Source: Nostoc sp. TH1S01 (GTDB taxonomy: Bacteria; Cyanobacteriota; Cyanobacteriia; Cyanobacteriales; Nostocaceae). Taken from it: a stretch of DNA of 64,000 nt. A program made the translations under genes and the position numbers. Positions 1 to 8,968 of this stretch are shown here, in pieces. The stretch spans positions 43,475 through 107,474 of the forward strand of contig JAGKSW010000037.1 of NCBI GenBank assembly GCA_018993265.1, in the 5' to 3' direction. The notes beneath the pieces are model-generated. The model did no database searches. It was not told the origin of the DNA and saw nothing but the letters and a program-made list of their open reading frames with translations. How positions within the stretch are numbered: position 1 is the stretch's first letter; every line of letters begins with the position of its first letter.

Positions 1-1
1 G

Positions 2-1015
2 CTGAGTGGACACCAGATTGTTCTACCTTTAGTTCATGAGGGTGTGATGATGGGATTACTGGTGACATGTAGAGAAGACCGAGCTTGGAATCAACAAGAA
101 CAAAATACAATTCAAAAGGTAGTTCAAACTTTAGCGATCGCTTGTGTTTTAGATCAGCGTCGCGCCTGGTTGCAACAACAATTACATCAACAACAAGTTC
201 TGCAAGAACAGCAGCGAGATTTATTAGATAACTTGCTACATCAATTCCGCAATCCATTGACAGCATTGCGGACTTTTGGCAAATTGCTATTTAAAAGACT
301 CCGCCCAGGCGACCCGAACCGGGAAGTCGGAGCGAATATTGTGCGAGAAAGCGATCGCCTAAAAGAATTATTGCAACAATTTGAGCAAGTTATTGACTGG
401 ACAGAATTAGACTTAGAACCACGGGCATTACCAGAAAATGAAGTATTGGTAGAAGCAACTGTCCAAACAGAACCCAAGCCGATTTTATTATTACCAGGTA
501 CAGGAGAAAAAGCAACTGATTGCTCTTTAGCTGATTTATTATCACCATTATTACTATCAGCAAAAGCGATCGCTCAAGAAAGACATCTGAAATTAAAAAC
601 TGAAATTCCGAAAAACTTACCTTTAGTGCGTGTCAATCTTAAAGCCTTACAAGAGGTATTAAATAATATTATTGATAATGCTTTGAAATACACACCCAAA
701 GGCGGCAAGATTTTCATCCAGGCAGGTCAAGAAAGAGGTAATTTTTTAGGTGTTGCTATTAGTGACAGTGGGCCAGGAATTCCCCAAGAAGACATAGCAC
801 ATTTGGGTGAAAGATATTATCGTGGTGTACAAGCACAAACAGAAATTCCTGGTACAGGATTAGGACTAGCGATCGCAAAACAATTAATCGAGCAAATGCA
901 AGGTGAAATTGAAGTTTTCAGCCCAGCAATTACAAGCGCGATCGCATCTTCTGATGCACCAGGAACGACGTTTATTATTTGGTTGCCAATTAGCCCAATG
1001 AAGGATGAAGTGTGA
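2..1015 (+). CDS. GAF sensor histidine kinase, C-terminal part (cut by the left edge)
   Basis: The reading frame is open to the first bases of the window, so the true start lies upstream. The visible part begins inside a GAF-like domain (VLPLVHEGVMMGLLVTC) and continues through a Gln-rich coiled coil into a HisKA region. The H-box is HQFRNPLTAL, with the phospho-accepting His at about 239-241. The HATPase_c domain follows with N-box NIIDNALKYTPKGG, G1 box DSGPGIP and G2 box GTGLGLAIAK. Such proteins autophosphorylate on His and pass the phosphate to a response regulator; no regulator is next to it here. The last codons (PMKDEV) lie inside a short repeat that continues past the stop, so the C-terminus seems to have been set by the repeat. 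The signal sensed is unknown. Confidence 0.9.
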   Translation: MSGHQIVLPLVHEGVMMGLLVTCREDRAWNQQEQNTIQKVVQTLAIACVLDQRRAWLQQQLHQQQVLQEQQRDLLDNLLHQFRNPLTALRTFGKLLFKRLRPGDPNREVGANIVRESDRLKELLQQFEQVIDWTELDLEPRALPENEVLVEATVQTEPKPILLLPGTGEKATDCSLADLLSPLLLSAKAIAQERHLKLKTEIPKNLPLVRVNLKALQEVLNNIIDNALKYTPKGGKIFIQAGQERGNFLGVAISDSGPGIPQEDIAHLGERYYRGVQAQTEIPGTGLGLAIAKQLIEQMQGEIEVFSPAITSAIASSDAPGTTFIIWLPISPMKDEV

Positions 1016-1053
1016 AGTATGAAGGATGAAGTATGAAATTTTGTCCTTCATAC
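998..1053. repeat. GAAGGATGAAGTATG repeat with hairpin
   Basis: Imperfect copies of ATGAAGGATGAAGT run over the kinase stop codon. The arms GTATGAAGG (1017-1025) and CCTTCATAC (1045-1053) can pair, so it may end transcripts. Related arrays lie at 33849-33920 and near 63670-63690. Confidence 0.7.
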
Positions 1054-1070
1054 TTTGACTAAACTCTACA

Positions 1071-1101
1071 CTAGCCCCTAGCCCCTAGCCTCTAGCCTCT
1101 A
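1071..1101. repeat. Heptanucleotide array (CTAGCCC/CTAGCCT type)
   Basis: About four 7-bp units with the consensus CTAGCCY. The TAG stop of the SLH protein gene (1099-1101, minus strand) is formed by the array edge. This is the short tandemly repeated (STRR) class known from heterocystous cyanobacteria. Confidence 0.75.
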
Positions 1102-2340
1102 TCTCACCGACACCAACAAATTTTGATTGACAGTCATTTCTAAATCGGTATTGGGGTTAATAGCGATTAAATCAACACTGTTGCGACCGAAGAACAAGCC
1201 AATTAAGCCACCGATAGCCGCACCACCGAGAACTTCTTCTGTAGCGATCGCGCGATCGCCTGTCACCGCAGATACAGCAGCCGCTGCCCCAGCACCTAAT
1301 ACAGTATCTGTAATAATGGCTCTAGCACTAGTACCTTTTTTGACAGTTTCTGTTTTGCTAATCACATTAGAGGTAGCTGCAATTTGATACTCCTGACCTG
1401 TAGTTAAAACAAGTTTTTGAGCCATGAACTGTGAACCGCCTTTTGCTGGTTTTAGTTGACCAACAACTTGACTACCAGCCGGAATTACCACAGTACCATC
1501 TTGGGTAACTACATTTTGGTCAACAGTCAGTGTTAAAGGTGCCGTTTCATCTTTAGTAACCAAGATTTTTTTAGCTTGGTCATACTTCACAGGGATAACA
1601 GTTCCTTGGGGAATTGTGATGGAGATGGGTGTTGGTGTAGTGGGTTGCGCTGCAACTATATAAGGTGAGTTAATTGCCGAAGCTTGATTAGAACTAACTA
1701 AGGCTTGGTAAATGAAAGCTGCTACCTGGGCGCGTGTTGCAGTGGCATTCGGGTTGAGGAACTTAACATTAGGATAGTTCACAACAATTTGCTGTTCAGT
1801 CGCTGCCGCAATGGGACTAAGGGCATAACTAGCAATTCCCGAAGCATCGTTGAAGTATTGCAGAGTGCTTTCAACATTTCCACTGGGGCTATATTCCAGA
1901 CCATTAGCCAGAGAAACTAAAACCTGTTGACGGGGAATCGCTTGGTTAGGCTCAAAACGATTTCCGGGATATCCAGAGAGGAAACCGATAGTATAAGCTT
2001 GCTGAATGGCGCTAGATGCCCAGAAATTGCTGGGGACATCCACAAAGTTGATTGCTTGGCGTTGAGGTGCTTTGGAAAAAGCCTTGTTTACCATCGCCGC
2101 AAATTGAGCGCGTGTTACCGCTTCTTCTGGGCGGAAACTGCCATCAGGAAAACCTGCAATTACTCCTCGCTGTGACAACTCTTGAATAAATTGTGCTGCC
2201 CAATAATTAGAAGAAACATCTGTAAAAGTGGTTTGAGCAAAAGAAGGTGTAGCAGTGATAAAAGGTGCTACAGCGCCAGCAGTAATAGTCAAAGCCATGA
2301 GGGCAGCAGTTTTAGATTGCCAACGATTTAAAGTAAACAT
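1099..2340 (-). CDS. SLH-domain exported protein with glycine-rich C-terminal domain
   Basis: An exported protein of 413 residues. A signal peptide covers about residues 1-35 (TATPSFA before QTTF). SLH repeats follow: FTDVSSNYWAAQFIQEL near 40 with GVIAGFPDGSFRPEEAVTRAQF, a second near 99 (FVDVPSNFWASSAIQQAY) and a weaker third near 165-225. SLH domains usually anchor proteins to cell-wall polymers, and in cyanobacteria they also occur in outer-membrane proteins. The C-terminal part (about 245-413) has a beta-rich segment and a Gly/Ala-rich stretch (GAGAAAAVSAV, GGAAIGGLIGLFFG) that resembles a glycine zipper. This part is clearly paralogous to the whole mature protein at 3738-4442. Its precise function is unknown; a cell-envelope role is likely. 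Confidence 0.85.
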   Translation of the reverse strand: MFTLNRWQSKTAALMALTITAGAVAPFITATPSFAQTTFTDVSSNYWAAQFIQELSQRGVIAGFPDGSFRPEEAVTRAQFAAMVNKAFSKAPQRQAINFVDVPSNFWASSAIQQAYTIGFLSGYPGNRFEPNQAIPRQQVLVSLANGLEYSPSGNVESTLQYFNDASGIASYALSPIAAATEQQIVVNYPNVKFLNPNATATRAQVAAFIYQALVSSNQASAINSPYIVAAQPTTPTPISITIPQGTVIPVKYDQAKKILVTKDETAPLTLTVDQNVVTQDGTVVIPAGSQVVGQLKPAKGGSQFMAQKLVLTTGQEYQIAATSNVISKTETVKKGTSARAIITDTVLGAGAAAAVSAVTGDRAIATEEVLGGAAIGGLIGLFFGRNSVDLIAINPNTDLEMTVNQNLLVSVR

Positions 2341-2460
2341 TAATTTATGCCTTTAAATTTATTTGTTTCCTGTTAATTACTTAGATATTGTTTCGGGATA
2401 AAAAGTTTCCGAAAACTTCTATTTTTGAAAATATTTTTATTTAAAAAATAAATAAAAATA

Positions 2461-2499
2461 GGCAATAAGTCATAACATAGTTATCTATGACTTATTACC
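2461..2499. terminator. Hairpin between minus-strand genes
   Basis: GGCAATAAGTCATA (2461-2474) pairs with TATGACTTATTACC (2486-2499) with one mismatch. It lies downstream of the PEP-CTERM gene (minus strand, ends 2596) and upstream of the SLH gene, so it could end the PEP-CTERM transcript. Confidence 0.5.
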
Positions 2500-2595
2500 T
2501 ATTTCCCATGACATATTAGAAATGAAATCAATTCTAAAAAACTGCTATGCCAGTTTGTCCACATGGCAGTTATCAAATTAAGCTTGAAAGGAAAT

Positions 2596-3282
2596 TTATC
2601 TTTTCAATAATACTTTCTTTTGTTGACGTTTTAACAGTGAAGTAGTTCCGAAAGCACCTATTACTAACACACCTAACAGAGCATTGGGTTCTGGAACACT
2701 TTGAGCGACTCTATAGGTGTGATTATCTGTTTCAAAGGCAATACCATTTGAGTGCATCACAACTCGATCAAATTTTTCGCCTGCGTCCCCAACAAGGTTA
2801 ATAAACATATTCGCTTTATCACTAGTCCAGCTACCATCAGCGATAGCAGTTGGCACATCTGAACCGCTAAAACTCTTTAACAATTGATTACCACTGTAGA
2901 TATCAATAAAATTGTAACTATCTAATGAGCCTGCGTAAAAGCCAAAGTAATCAATAGCGTTTTTGAAGTTAAGTTCGACAAAACCACTATCACCTGCAAC
3001 ATTACTATTTTTAGGAGCAATTGTCATATATTTGGTATTATCTCCATAGGGTGAAGCATATTGACCAGATTGACTACCTTGCACAATGTTAGTAGTAACA
3101 TTTGAGTAACTTACAAAACCATTTGGGTCATTAGCTGTGCCATCATCAAAGGTAACTACTTTTGTATCAGAGTAGGTAGAAAACATCCCACTATTGACTT
3201 TCATGGTTACTGCGCTAGCTGGATTTGCACTAGCAACAATAACAGTTGTTCCTAATAAAGCCAAATATAATCTATTTAGCAT
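2596..3282 (-). CDS. PEP-CTERM sorted exported protein
   Basis: The start is taken at 3282 (MLNRLYLALLGTT), because AAGGA lies just upstream and the signal peptide then begins directly; an in-frame start at 3339 would add 19 residues before it. The signal peptide ends near NPASA. The mature region is beta-rich with no recognised enzyme motif (FDDGTANDPNGFVSYS; YFGFYAGSLDSYN). The C-terminus is a PEP-CTERM sorting signal: VPEPNALLG, a hydrophobic helix, then a basic tail (KRQQKK). PEP-CTERM proteins are processed by an exosortase and go to the cell surface or extracellular matrix. No exosortase gene is in this window. The ligand and function are unknown. Confidence 0.85.
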   Translation of the reverse strand: MLNRLYLALLGTTVIVASANPASAVTMKVNSGMFSTYSDTKVVTFDDGTANDPNGFVSYSNVTTNIVQGSQSGQYASPYGDNTKYMTIAPKNSNVAGDSGFVELNFKNAIDYFGFYAGSLDSYNFIDIYSGNQLLKSFSGSDVPTAIADGSWTSDKANMFINLVGDAGEKFDRVVMHSNGIAFETDNHTYRVAQSVPEPNALLGVLVIGAFGTTSLLKRQQKKVLLKR

Positions 3283-3737
3283 TCTAGTAAATCCTTGAAA
3301 GCTATAAAAAAATAGTAATGGTAATTGATTGAAAACCAAAGATAAGCAAGCTGGTCTAATGACTGCACCTATGCTATAGATAGACAGAAAGATAATTTAT
3401 AAGTCCTGTCAGTGAGCTTTATCTGCCACAGTAGGTCACAGTAGGACGGAAGATGCAAATTTTTTAGATACCCTGATAATTTAATCTTGATTTTTTTTAC
3501 TAGAAACAAACACCGTACATACACTAAATTTGTTTTAAAGAATGAGTGAAGTGAATATTCAGCTTTATCAGCCAGCAAATATTCAGCATATACCTTGAAT
3601 ATTAAAGAAGCCGAGATCCGAGATGAAATAGTTGCAGTAAAATTAAATTTTGTATCTATAAAAATGAAGCGATCGCTCACTACATAGACAGAGGCGATCG
3701 CTGATAATATTAATTAAATTCACGACTGAATTTTGAG
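3283..3737. other. Intergenic gap, no convincing gene
   Basis: AT-rich, with two HIP1-type GCGATCGC sites near 3670-3700. An open frame on the minus strand (3369-3680) has no family signature or good ribosome site and is not accepted. AGCAAATATTCAGCATA at 3574-3590 recurs exactly at 10153-10169. Confidence 0.5.
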
Positions 3738-4442
3738 TTAATAAGTATTATTCCGAGAAATAACTAAATTGCTTGTCAGTGTGATGTCCAAATCTTCTTC
3801 TGGTCTGAGAACAAACACATCAGCTTGTTTTTTTCGCAACAACACACTGGCTAAAGCACCAACAGCACCACCAGCAACAGGTTCTAATACTTCAATGCGT
3901 TTGTTACCAGTGAGTAGTGAAATGACAGTAGCCGCGCTTGCACCAATAGCTGCATCTGTTAAAATTTGACCAGTATCGGCACCTTTGCTGATTCTTTCTG
4001 TTTCTGTAATTGTCCGAGAATTAGCATTAATTGGTAATCTACGGCCAGAAGGCAAGACTAATTCTGAAGCGACAAATCTCACACCTTTGCGATTGTCGTT
4101 GTTTCTGTCGTTGGGGTAACTTCTGCCATATAAATCAACAGGTTCTAGTCTGCCGACAACTTCAGTTCTAGCAGGGATTAAGACATTTCTATTTCTATCG
4201 ATAATGTCATTAGCTATTCTCAGCTTGAGGGACATACTTTCGCCTGGAGTGACAACAATTTTTTCTTTTTCGTAAGTCACAGGCAAAGTTACATTAGCCG
4301 GAATTGTAGTTGAACGTGATTGCCCTATATTATATTGCGCTTGGGCAGGCGCTACCGCAATCATGGGAGCGATCGCACCTGTAGTGAGTGCCATTGCCAT
4401 GAATGCCGCAGTTCCAGATTTAAGTCGATAAAGGTGTGCCAT
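3738..4442 (-). CDS. Exported protein, paralogue of the SLH protein C-terminal domain
   Basis: 234 residues with a signal peptide (MALTTGAIAPMIAVAPAQA before QYN) very like that of the 1099-2340 product. The mature part repeats the order of that protein's C-terminal domain: IPANVTLPVTYEKEKIVV, then VLIPARTEVVGRLEPV, FVASELVLPSGR, a Ser/Thr-rich stretch, an Ala/Gly segment (DAAIGASAATVISLLTGNKR; AGGAVGALASVL), and a closing LRPEEDLDITLTSNLVI. There is no SLH domain. The family is not one I can name. The glycine-rich segments and export signal suggest an envelope protein. It is separated from its paralogue by the PEP-CTERM gene, all on the minus strand. Confidence 0.8.
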   Translation of the reverse strand: MAHLYRLKSGTAAFMAMALTTGAIAPMIAVAPAQAQYNIGQSRSTTIPANVTLPVTYEKEKIVVTPGESMSLKLRIANDIIDRNRNVLIPARTEVVGRLEPVDLYGRSYPNDRNNDNRKGVRFVASELVLPSGRRLPINANSRTITETERISKGADTGQILTDAAIGASAATVISLLTGNKRIEVLEPVAGGAVGALASVLLRKKQADVFVLRPEEDLDITLTSNLVISRNNTY

Positions 4443-4798
4443 AACAGAATTTAAGTTTATGTGTGTGACCTGTGTAATGACGAGGTGTTACGGAGATTGT
4501 TTCTGACTAGTTGTGGAACTATCCCTAGGCGTATTCCGTAGGTGAGGCTGATTGGATGACGAGGAGTATCTGCTATTGTTCCACAAAATTTTCTACTGTT
4601 GAAATACGTCAATAAATCAAGAATGAGATACTTTTAATTGACGCAAATTTACTACTCTTGTTCCATAAAAATTTTATTTACATTTTATATCTAAATATAT
4701 ATATCTTTACACTTATAAGATAATGTACAAAATTTGATAACTCTCTCTTGCCAAACTATTTCTGGAACAGTTACAACAAGGTACTTATATATATATTG
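4443..4798. other. Divergent intergenic region, nothing firm
   Basis: Holds the promoters of the exported protein (minus) and the methyltransferase (plus). An AT-rich tract at 4660-4710 is the likely promoter zone. No RNA gene or repeat was recognised. Confidence 0.4.
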
Positions 4799-5458
4799 AT
4801 GAGAAAGTTTATGGAAGTAGCCAAAATAATTGATACCTACGATCGGGGTGCCGTAGATTATGAGCAGATTATGTTGCATTACTGGCATATTGAGCGTCAA
4901 CCACTGATTGATTCTTTACAACTCAACCCTGGACAAACTGTACTGGATGCTGCCGTAGGAACAGGATTAAATCTTCCGGCTTATCCTCAAGGCGTGAGTG
5001 TTGTAGGTGTGGATTTATCTGAGAAAATGATGGATGAAGCCCGGAAAAAAACTGTAGCCGCAAATATTACTTTCAAAGTAGCTGATCTGTTAAATCTAGA
5101 TTTTCCAGATAATAGCTTTGATGCTGCTGCATCCGGCTTTACCCTTTGTGTTGTAGCTGATCCTGTCCGCGCTCTTGATGAAATTTTACGAGTTACAAAA
5201 TCTGGTGCATTAATCGCCATTCTCGATTATTGTAAATCACGAAATCCAGAGATTCAGAAGTGGCAGGAATTAATATTTGATGCCGCTTTAGAATTAGGTT
5301 TTCCCACAGGCAAGATTAAGTGGAATGCGTTGATGGATTACGATGAATTAATTTATAACAGTAAGTTGCCCATTGAAGTACTTCAGGACGAGCGTATAGA
5401 AAATCCCAACCCCTTTTTATGTGGTTGTCAATTACTGCTGCGAAACTCAAAAGATTAA
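4799..5458 (+). CDS. Class I SAM-dependent methyltransferase
   Basis: The Rossmann motif I is VLDAAVGTGLNL, followed by motif II acidic VVGVDLSEKMMDEARKK, the post-II segment FKVADLLNLDFPDNSFDAA and the later VTKSGALIAILDY; this is the Methyltransf_11/UbiE-like layout. ATG codons at 4799 and 4811 are both possible (MRKFMEVAKI or MEVAKI); neither has a strong ribosome site, and a longer frame from 4748 is less likely. The substrate cannot be told. It stands alone between the exported-protein gene and ggt. Confidence 0.75.
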   Translation: MRKFMEVAKIIDTYDRGAVDYEQIMLHYWHIERQPLIDSLQLNPGQTVLDAAVGTGLNLPAYPQGVSVVGVDLSEKMMDEARKKTVAANITFKVADLLNLDFPDNSFDAAASGFTLCVVADPVRALDEILRVTKSGALIAILDYCKSRNPEIQKWQELIFDAALELGFPTGKIKWNALMDYDELIYNSKLPIEVLQDERIENPNPFLCGCQLLLRNSKD

Positions 5459-5619
5459 GGTAAAGATATTCAAAATAGTTTTTTTAAATAACCACATAGA
5501 TACAGAAAAGACAGAAAAGTTATTAATTTTGCTGGGCTGAATAAATTTTGGCAAATTTCAATAAATAATTACGCTATCAAGCGATAGTCTAAGACATATC
5601 AATCTACAACAGTGAAAAA

Positions 5620-7416
5620 ATGCAAATCTTTGCTAAACCCAAACAGGTTGTATTTACTGTCTTTTCTCTTGGTGTTCTCTGTTACAGCCAAGTTGCAGCA
5701 GCCACTACCACTTTACCCCTACGCAGCAAAAAAGGGATGGTAGTATCTGCACATCCCCTGGCGAGTGAAGCGGGACTTTTAATGTTACGCCAAGGTGGTA
5801 ACGCAGTGGATGCAGCAGTCGCCACAACTTTTGCGATATCTGTAGTTGAGCCTTTTTCGGCGGGAATTGGTGGCGGGGGATTTTTGCTACTGCATTCTGA
5901 GAAAACTGGCGAGATGAAAGCGTTGGATTTTCGGGAACGCGCACCCATCAAAGCGACAAGAAATATGTATTTAGATGCAGATGGAAAAGTGCGTCCAAAT
6001 GCAAGTGTGAATGGATATTTAGCTGTAGCGACACCAGGAACGGTGGCGGGAATGTATGAGGTGCATCGCCGTTATGGTAAGTTGCCTTGGAAGGAAGTTG
6101 TCAAACCTGCGATCGCTCTGGCGAAAAATGGCTTTATATTAAGTAAACAACTAACTTGGCGATCAATTCAAGTTTACGAAGATCGTAAGCCAGTAATCCT
6201 TCAGAATTCCGCCGCTAGAACCATATTTACGCGAAATGGCGAATTTTATCAGTCTGGAGAAAGATTAGTCCAACGTGATTTAGCACGCACTTTAGAAAGC
6301 ATTGCCGACAATCCCCAAAGTTTTTATACTGGCAAAATCGCCCGTGCGATCGCTTCAGATATGGCACAAAATGGTGGTCTAATTACCTTAGACGACCTCA
6401 AGGCATACAAACCCATCTGGCGAAATCCTCTTTGCGGTAGTTTTCGCCAAGCTAGAGTCTGTTCCATGCCACCACCATCATCAGGCGGCGTTCATCTATT
6501 GCAGATGTTGAACATTATCGGTGACAGTGATTTAAAAGTTTGGGGATGGCATCATCCCAACAGTGTACATTTAATGGCGGAAGCGATGAAGATTGCCTAC
6601 GCCGATCGCTCACAATATTTAGGTGATCCTGATTTTGTTAAAGTACCTGTACAAGCTCTGATTAGTCCAGCTTACGCTAAACAGCGTCGTCAAGAAATTA
6701 ATATGGATGTAGCGAAACCTGCATCAGAAATCAAGCCAGTAGATCCAGCAACGCTTCAACGTTTTGGCCCGATTAGCAATCAAATTGTCCCTTTACCCAA
6801 CAAATTATTAAGATTGCAAGCCACTCGCTACGAATCTCCAGAAACCAGTCATCTGTGCGTTGTGGATGAACAACGCAACGCTGTCAGCCTGACTTTTACA
6901 ATTAATCTTGGTTTTGGCGCTGGTGTGGTGACACCAGGAACAGGAATTTTACTCAATAACGAGATGGATGATTTCGCTACTGCGCCAGGTGTGCCTAATG
7001 CCTTTGGTTTAATTGGCAATGAAGCGAATGCGATCGCACCCCGCAAAACTCCGCTGTCGAGCATGACTCCGACAATTATTACAGAAAATAATCACCTCCG
7101 AATGGCAGTGGGTGCCCCTGGTGGCAGCACAATCATCACACAGGTTTTGCAAGTGATTCTCAATGTGCTGGAATACAATATGGATGTTGGTGCAGCTGTC
7201 TCCGTGCCACGCATACATGATCAGTGGCTTCCTGATGAGTTGCGTGTAGAACCTTGGGGTTTGGATGCTTTAACTCTGCAAGACTTACGCCGCCGTGGAC
7301 ATCACATCAAAGAAGAAAATCCTTGGGGTAATGCTAATGCGATCGCCGTCAAAGCAGATGGCAGCTTAGAAGCAGCGGCCGATCCTCGCGGTGAAGGTTC
7401 GCCTAGAGGCTGGTAG
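5620..7416 (+). CDS. ggt: Gamma-glutamyltransferase (glutathione hydrolase)
   Basis: 598 residues, the normal length. A signal peptide spans about residues 1-28, so it acts in the periplasm. Family landmarks are GGNAVDAAVA, SAGIGGGGFLLLH, the gamma-glutamyl-binding DFRERAP, and PLSSMTPTI with GAPGGSTIITQ near the end. The proenzyme cleaves itself before a Thr: here ETSHLCVVD puts the nucleophile at Thr409, matching TTHYSVVD of E. coli. It removes the gamma-glutamyl group from glutathione and conjugates by hydrolysis or transfer to amino acids. It sits 6.3 kb from the phytochelatin synthase gene, another glutathione-acting enzyme, but not in one operon with it. Confidence 0.93.
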   Translation: MQIFAKPKQVVFTVFSLGVLCYSQVAAATTTLPLRSKKGMVVSAHPLASEAGLLMLRQGGNAVDAAVATTFAISVVEPFSAGIGGGGFLLLHSEKTGEMKALDFRERAPIKATRNMYLDADGKVRPNASVNGYLAVATPGTVAGMYEVHRRYGKLPWKEVVKPAIALAKNGFILSKQLTWRSIQVYEDRKPVILQNSAARTIFTRNGEFYQSGERLVQRDLARTLESIADNPQSFYTGKIARAIASDMAQNGGLITLDDLKAYKPIWRNPLCGSFRQARVCSMPPPSSGGVHLLQMLNIIGDSDLKVWGWHHPNSVHLMAEAMKIAYADRSQYLGDPDFVKVPVQALISPAYAKQRRQEINMDVAKPASEIKPVDPATLQRFGPISNQIVPLPNKLLRLQATRYESPETSHLCVVDEQRNAVSLTFTINLGFGAGVVTPGTGILLNNEMDDFATAPGVPNAFGLIGNEANAIAPRKTPLSSMTPTIITENNHLRMAVGAPGGSTIITQVLQVILNVLEYNMDVGAAVSVPRIHDQWLPDELRVEPWGLDALTLQDLRRRGHHIKEENPWGNANAIAVKADGSLEAAADPRGEGSPRGW

Positions 7417-7486
7417 ACAGTCATCACTAAATGACGCAACACTGCCGTTTTTAGAGATAGTTAAAATTCTGAAATACTAACTGCAA

Positions 7487-7750
7487 CTATTGATTCTGCA
7501 CCATTGATTCTGAGTATTCAACTTGAGTCCCAAATTCATTAGCTCTCGCACTGGGTACTAATGTCCAACCTGCTTTGAGCAGTTTTTGATAAGTTGCCCA
7601 ACCCTTAGAGCCGCCAGGAATTTGATAATCTGGTACTGCAAATTGCGGATAAGCTGTGTAGGGTCGCCAACCTTTATTTGCCTCAATTTGCAAATACAAA
7701 ATCTTATCACTGTCGCCAGACTTAGATAACCAGCACATTTGTCGATTCAT
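7487..7750 (-). CDS. Small conserved hypothetical protein
   Basis: 87 residues. A clear AAGGAG ribosome site lies 8 bases before the ATG, which supports it as a real gene. The sequence is aromatic-rich with no membrane segment (WRPYTAYPQFAVPDYQIPGG, GWATYQKLLKAGWTLVPSAR). It resembles small proteins seen in many filamentous cyanobacteria, but I cannot name a family. It is convergent with ggt. Confidence 0.7.
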   Translation of the reverse strand: MNRQMCWLSKSGDSDKILYLQIEANKGWRPYTAYPQFAVPDYQIPGGSKGWATYQKLLKAGWTLVPSARANEFGTQVEYSESMVQNQ

Positions 7751-8261
7751 GGCAAACTCCTTAGTGTTTAGCTAAAATTGCATAATCGCAGACTTTTGTC
7801 AAGCTCTGCATCAATCTTCTGGGATAATTTTTAATTCCCCTAGTATGTGTCCATCTACCTACAAATTGGTTTAGTAAAATTACGTAAGCTAAAAGATAGA
7901 TTTTTGGGAATCACATTGAGAATGCAGTATGACAAAATCAATCCATCCCCAACTTTTGAAATCTGCTTAAAGCATCATTTGTTGGAGATTTTGGATTAAA
8001 AAGCTGATAATGGCTCAATATATTTCACTCCGTGACTGGTAATGTTATAAATCGCTTACAGGCGCAGCAATATAACACCTCTTAGCAATATTTCGCTGGT
8101 TATGAGGGCAAGATTTTTCTCATCGTATCTGCGGTTTCTGCTAGTGTATGTAACAAGAGTTACTATTTTGGGTAATGACTGGATAATCAATCATTTGTTT
8201 TGCTAGTTACACCAGTAAGATTTAATTATCAGTAATGGGTTAATGGTCATTTGTTTTTTAT
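7751..8261. other. 510-bp gap without a recognised gene
   Basis: No good open frame, RNA motif or palindromic element was found. A heptamer array begins at its left-of-gene end (8262 on). Confidence 0.4.
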
Positions 8262-8310
8262 CTAGCCTCTAGCCCCTAACCTCTAGCCTCTATTCCCTAG
8301 CCCCTAATCT
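8262..8310. repeat. Heptanucleotide array overlapping a gene end
   Basis: About seven 7-bp units of the CTAGCCY type. It enters the DUF1802 gene and supplies its last codons (RLGARE) and its TAG stop at 8290. Confidence 0.8.
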
Positions 8311-8889
8311 CACTTCATCAACAATCGCGCGAATTTCTTTAACCATTTGCGAGTATGCAGAATCTGACAAAACAGGTGTTGCACCTTGAATATTAATTGG
8401 TTGCGCTAAATCAATCCATGACTTGCAACCACCATATTGTGAAAGATAGGGAATTTCTTGCACCTTGGGCAATTTATAAGCACGTAATAGCAGCACATAC
8501 AGTGGCTGACGTTGTTTCCATTTTAAGCGATCGCTAATAAAATACTCATTCCAGATATGAAAGGGGAGTAAAGCGTTAACAGTAGACTCCTCACTAATCG
8601 GCAAAATATCTGTAATTTCTGCCCAACTGCCAATGCGAATTGTTTCTGGATGCCAACCAGGAGTTACTGGACAGACGAGATTTGCATATTCTGATTTTAG
8701 CAGAAACGGCTGTTGATGTTCATAAGTTGGGTATAGTAAAACCTGCTCATGAGCAACTTGGAAACGTCCATTTTGCTCATGAATACCACCTTTACGCAGC
8801 AACATGATGGTTTTGCCAGTTTCTAAGGCATTGATCGCCACAGACCATTCTTTGAGGGCATATAAAGTCGTAATTAAATTCATCGGCAT
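8290..8889 (-). CDS. DUF1802 family protein
   Basis: 199 residues with the family pattern: ALKEWSVAINALETGKTIMLLRKGGI near the start, then LLYPTYEHQQPFLLK. The function of DUF1802 is not known. Two starts are possible, ATG at 8889 or 8883 (two codons apart). The C-terminal residues are encoded by a heptamer array, so the end of the protein has probably been altered by the repeat. It is divergent from the aldo/keto reductase with an 80-bp gap. Confidence 0.85.
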   Translation of the reverse strand: MPMNLITTLYALKEWSVAINALETGKTIMLLRKGGIHEQNGRFQVAHEQVLLYPTYEHQQPFLLKSEYANLVCPVTPGWHPETIRIGSWAEITDILPISEESTVNALLPFHIWNEYFISDRLKWKQRQPLYVLLLRAYKLPKVQEIPYLSQYGGCKSWIDLAQPINIQGATPVLSDSAYSQMVKEIRAIVDEVRLGARE

Positions 8890-8968
8890 CTGCTGTAACT
8901 CTGATTTAATTTCACGCTAAGACCGTTAAAGTATGAAACTATCCGGGGAATTGAATTAGAAAAGCATT

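Noticed and set aside
3369..3680. 103-codon open frame on the minus strand
   Set aside because: No ribosome site, biased composition and no family pattern; it lies in AT-rich spacer DNA.
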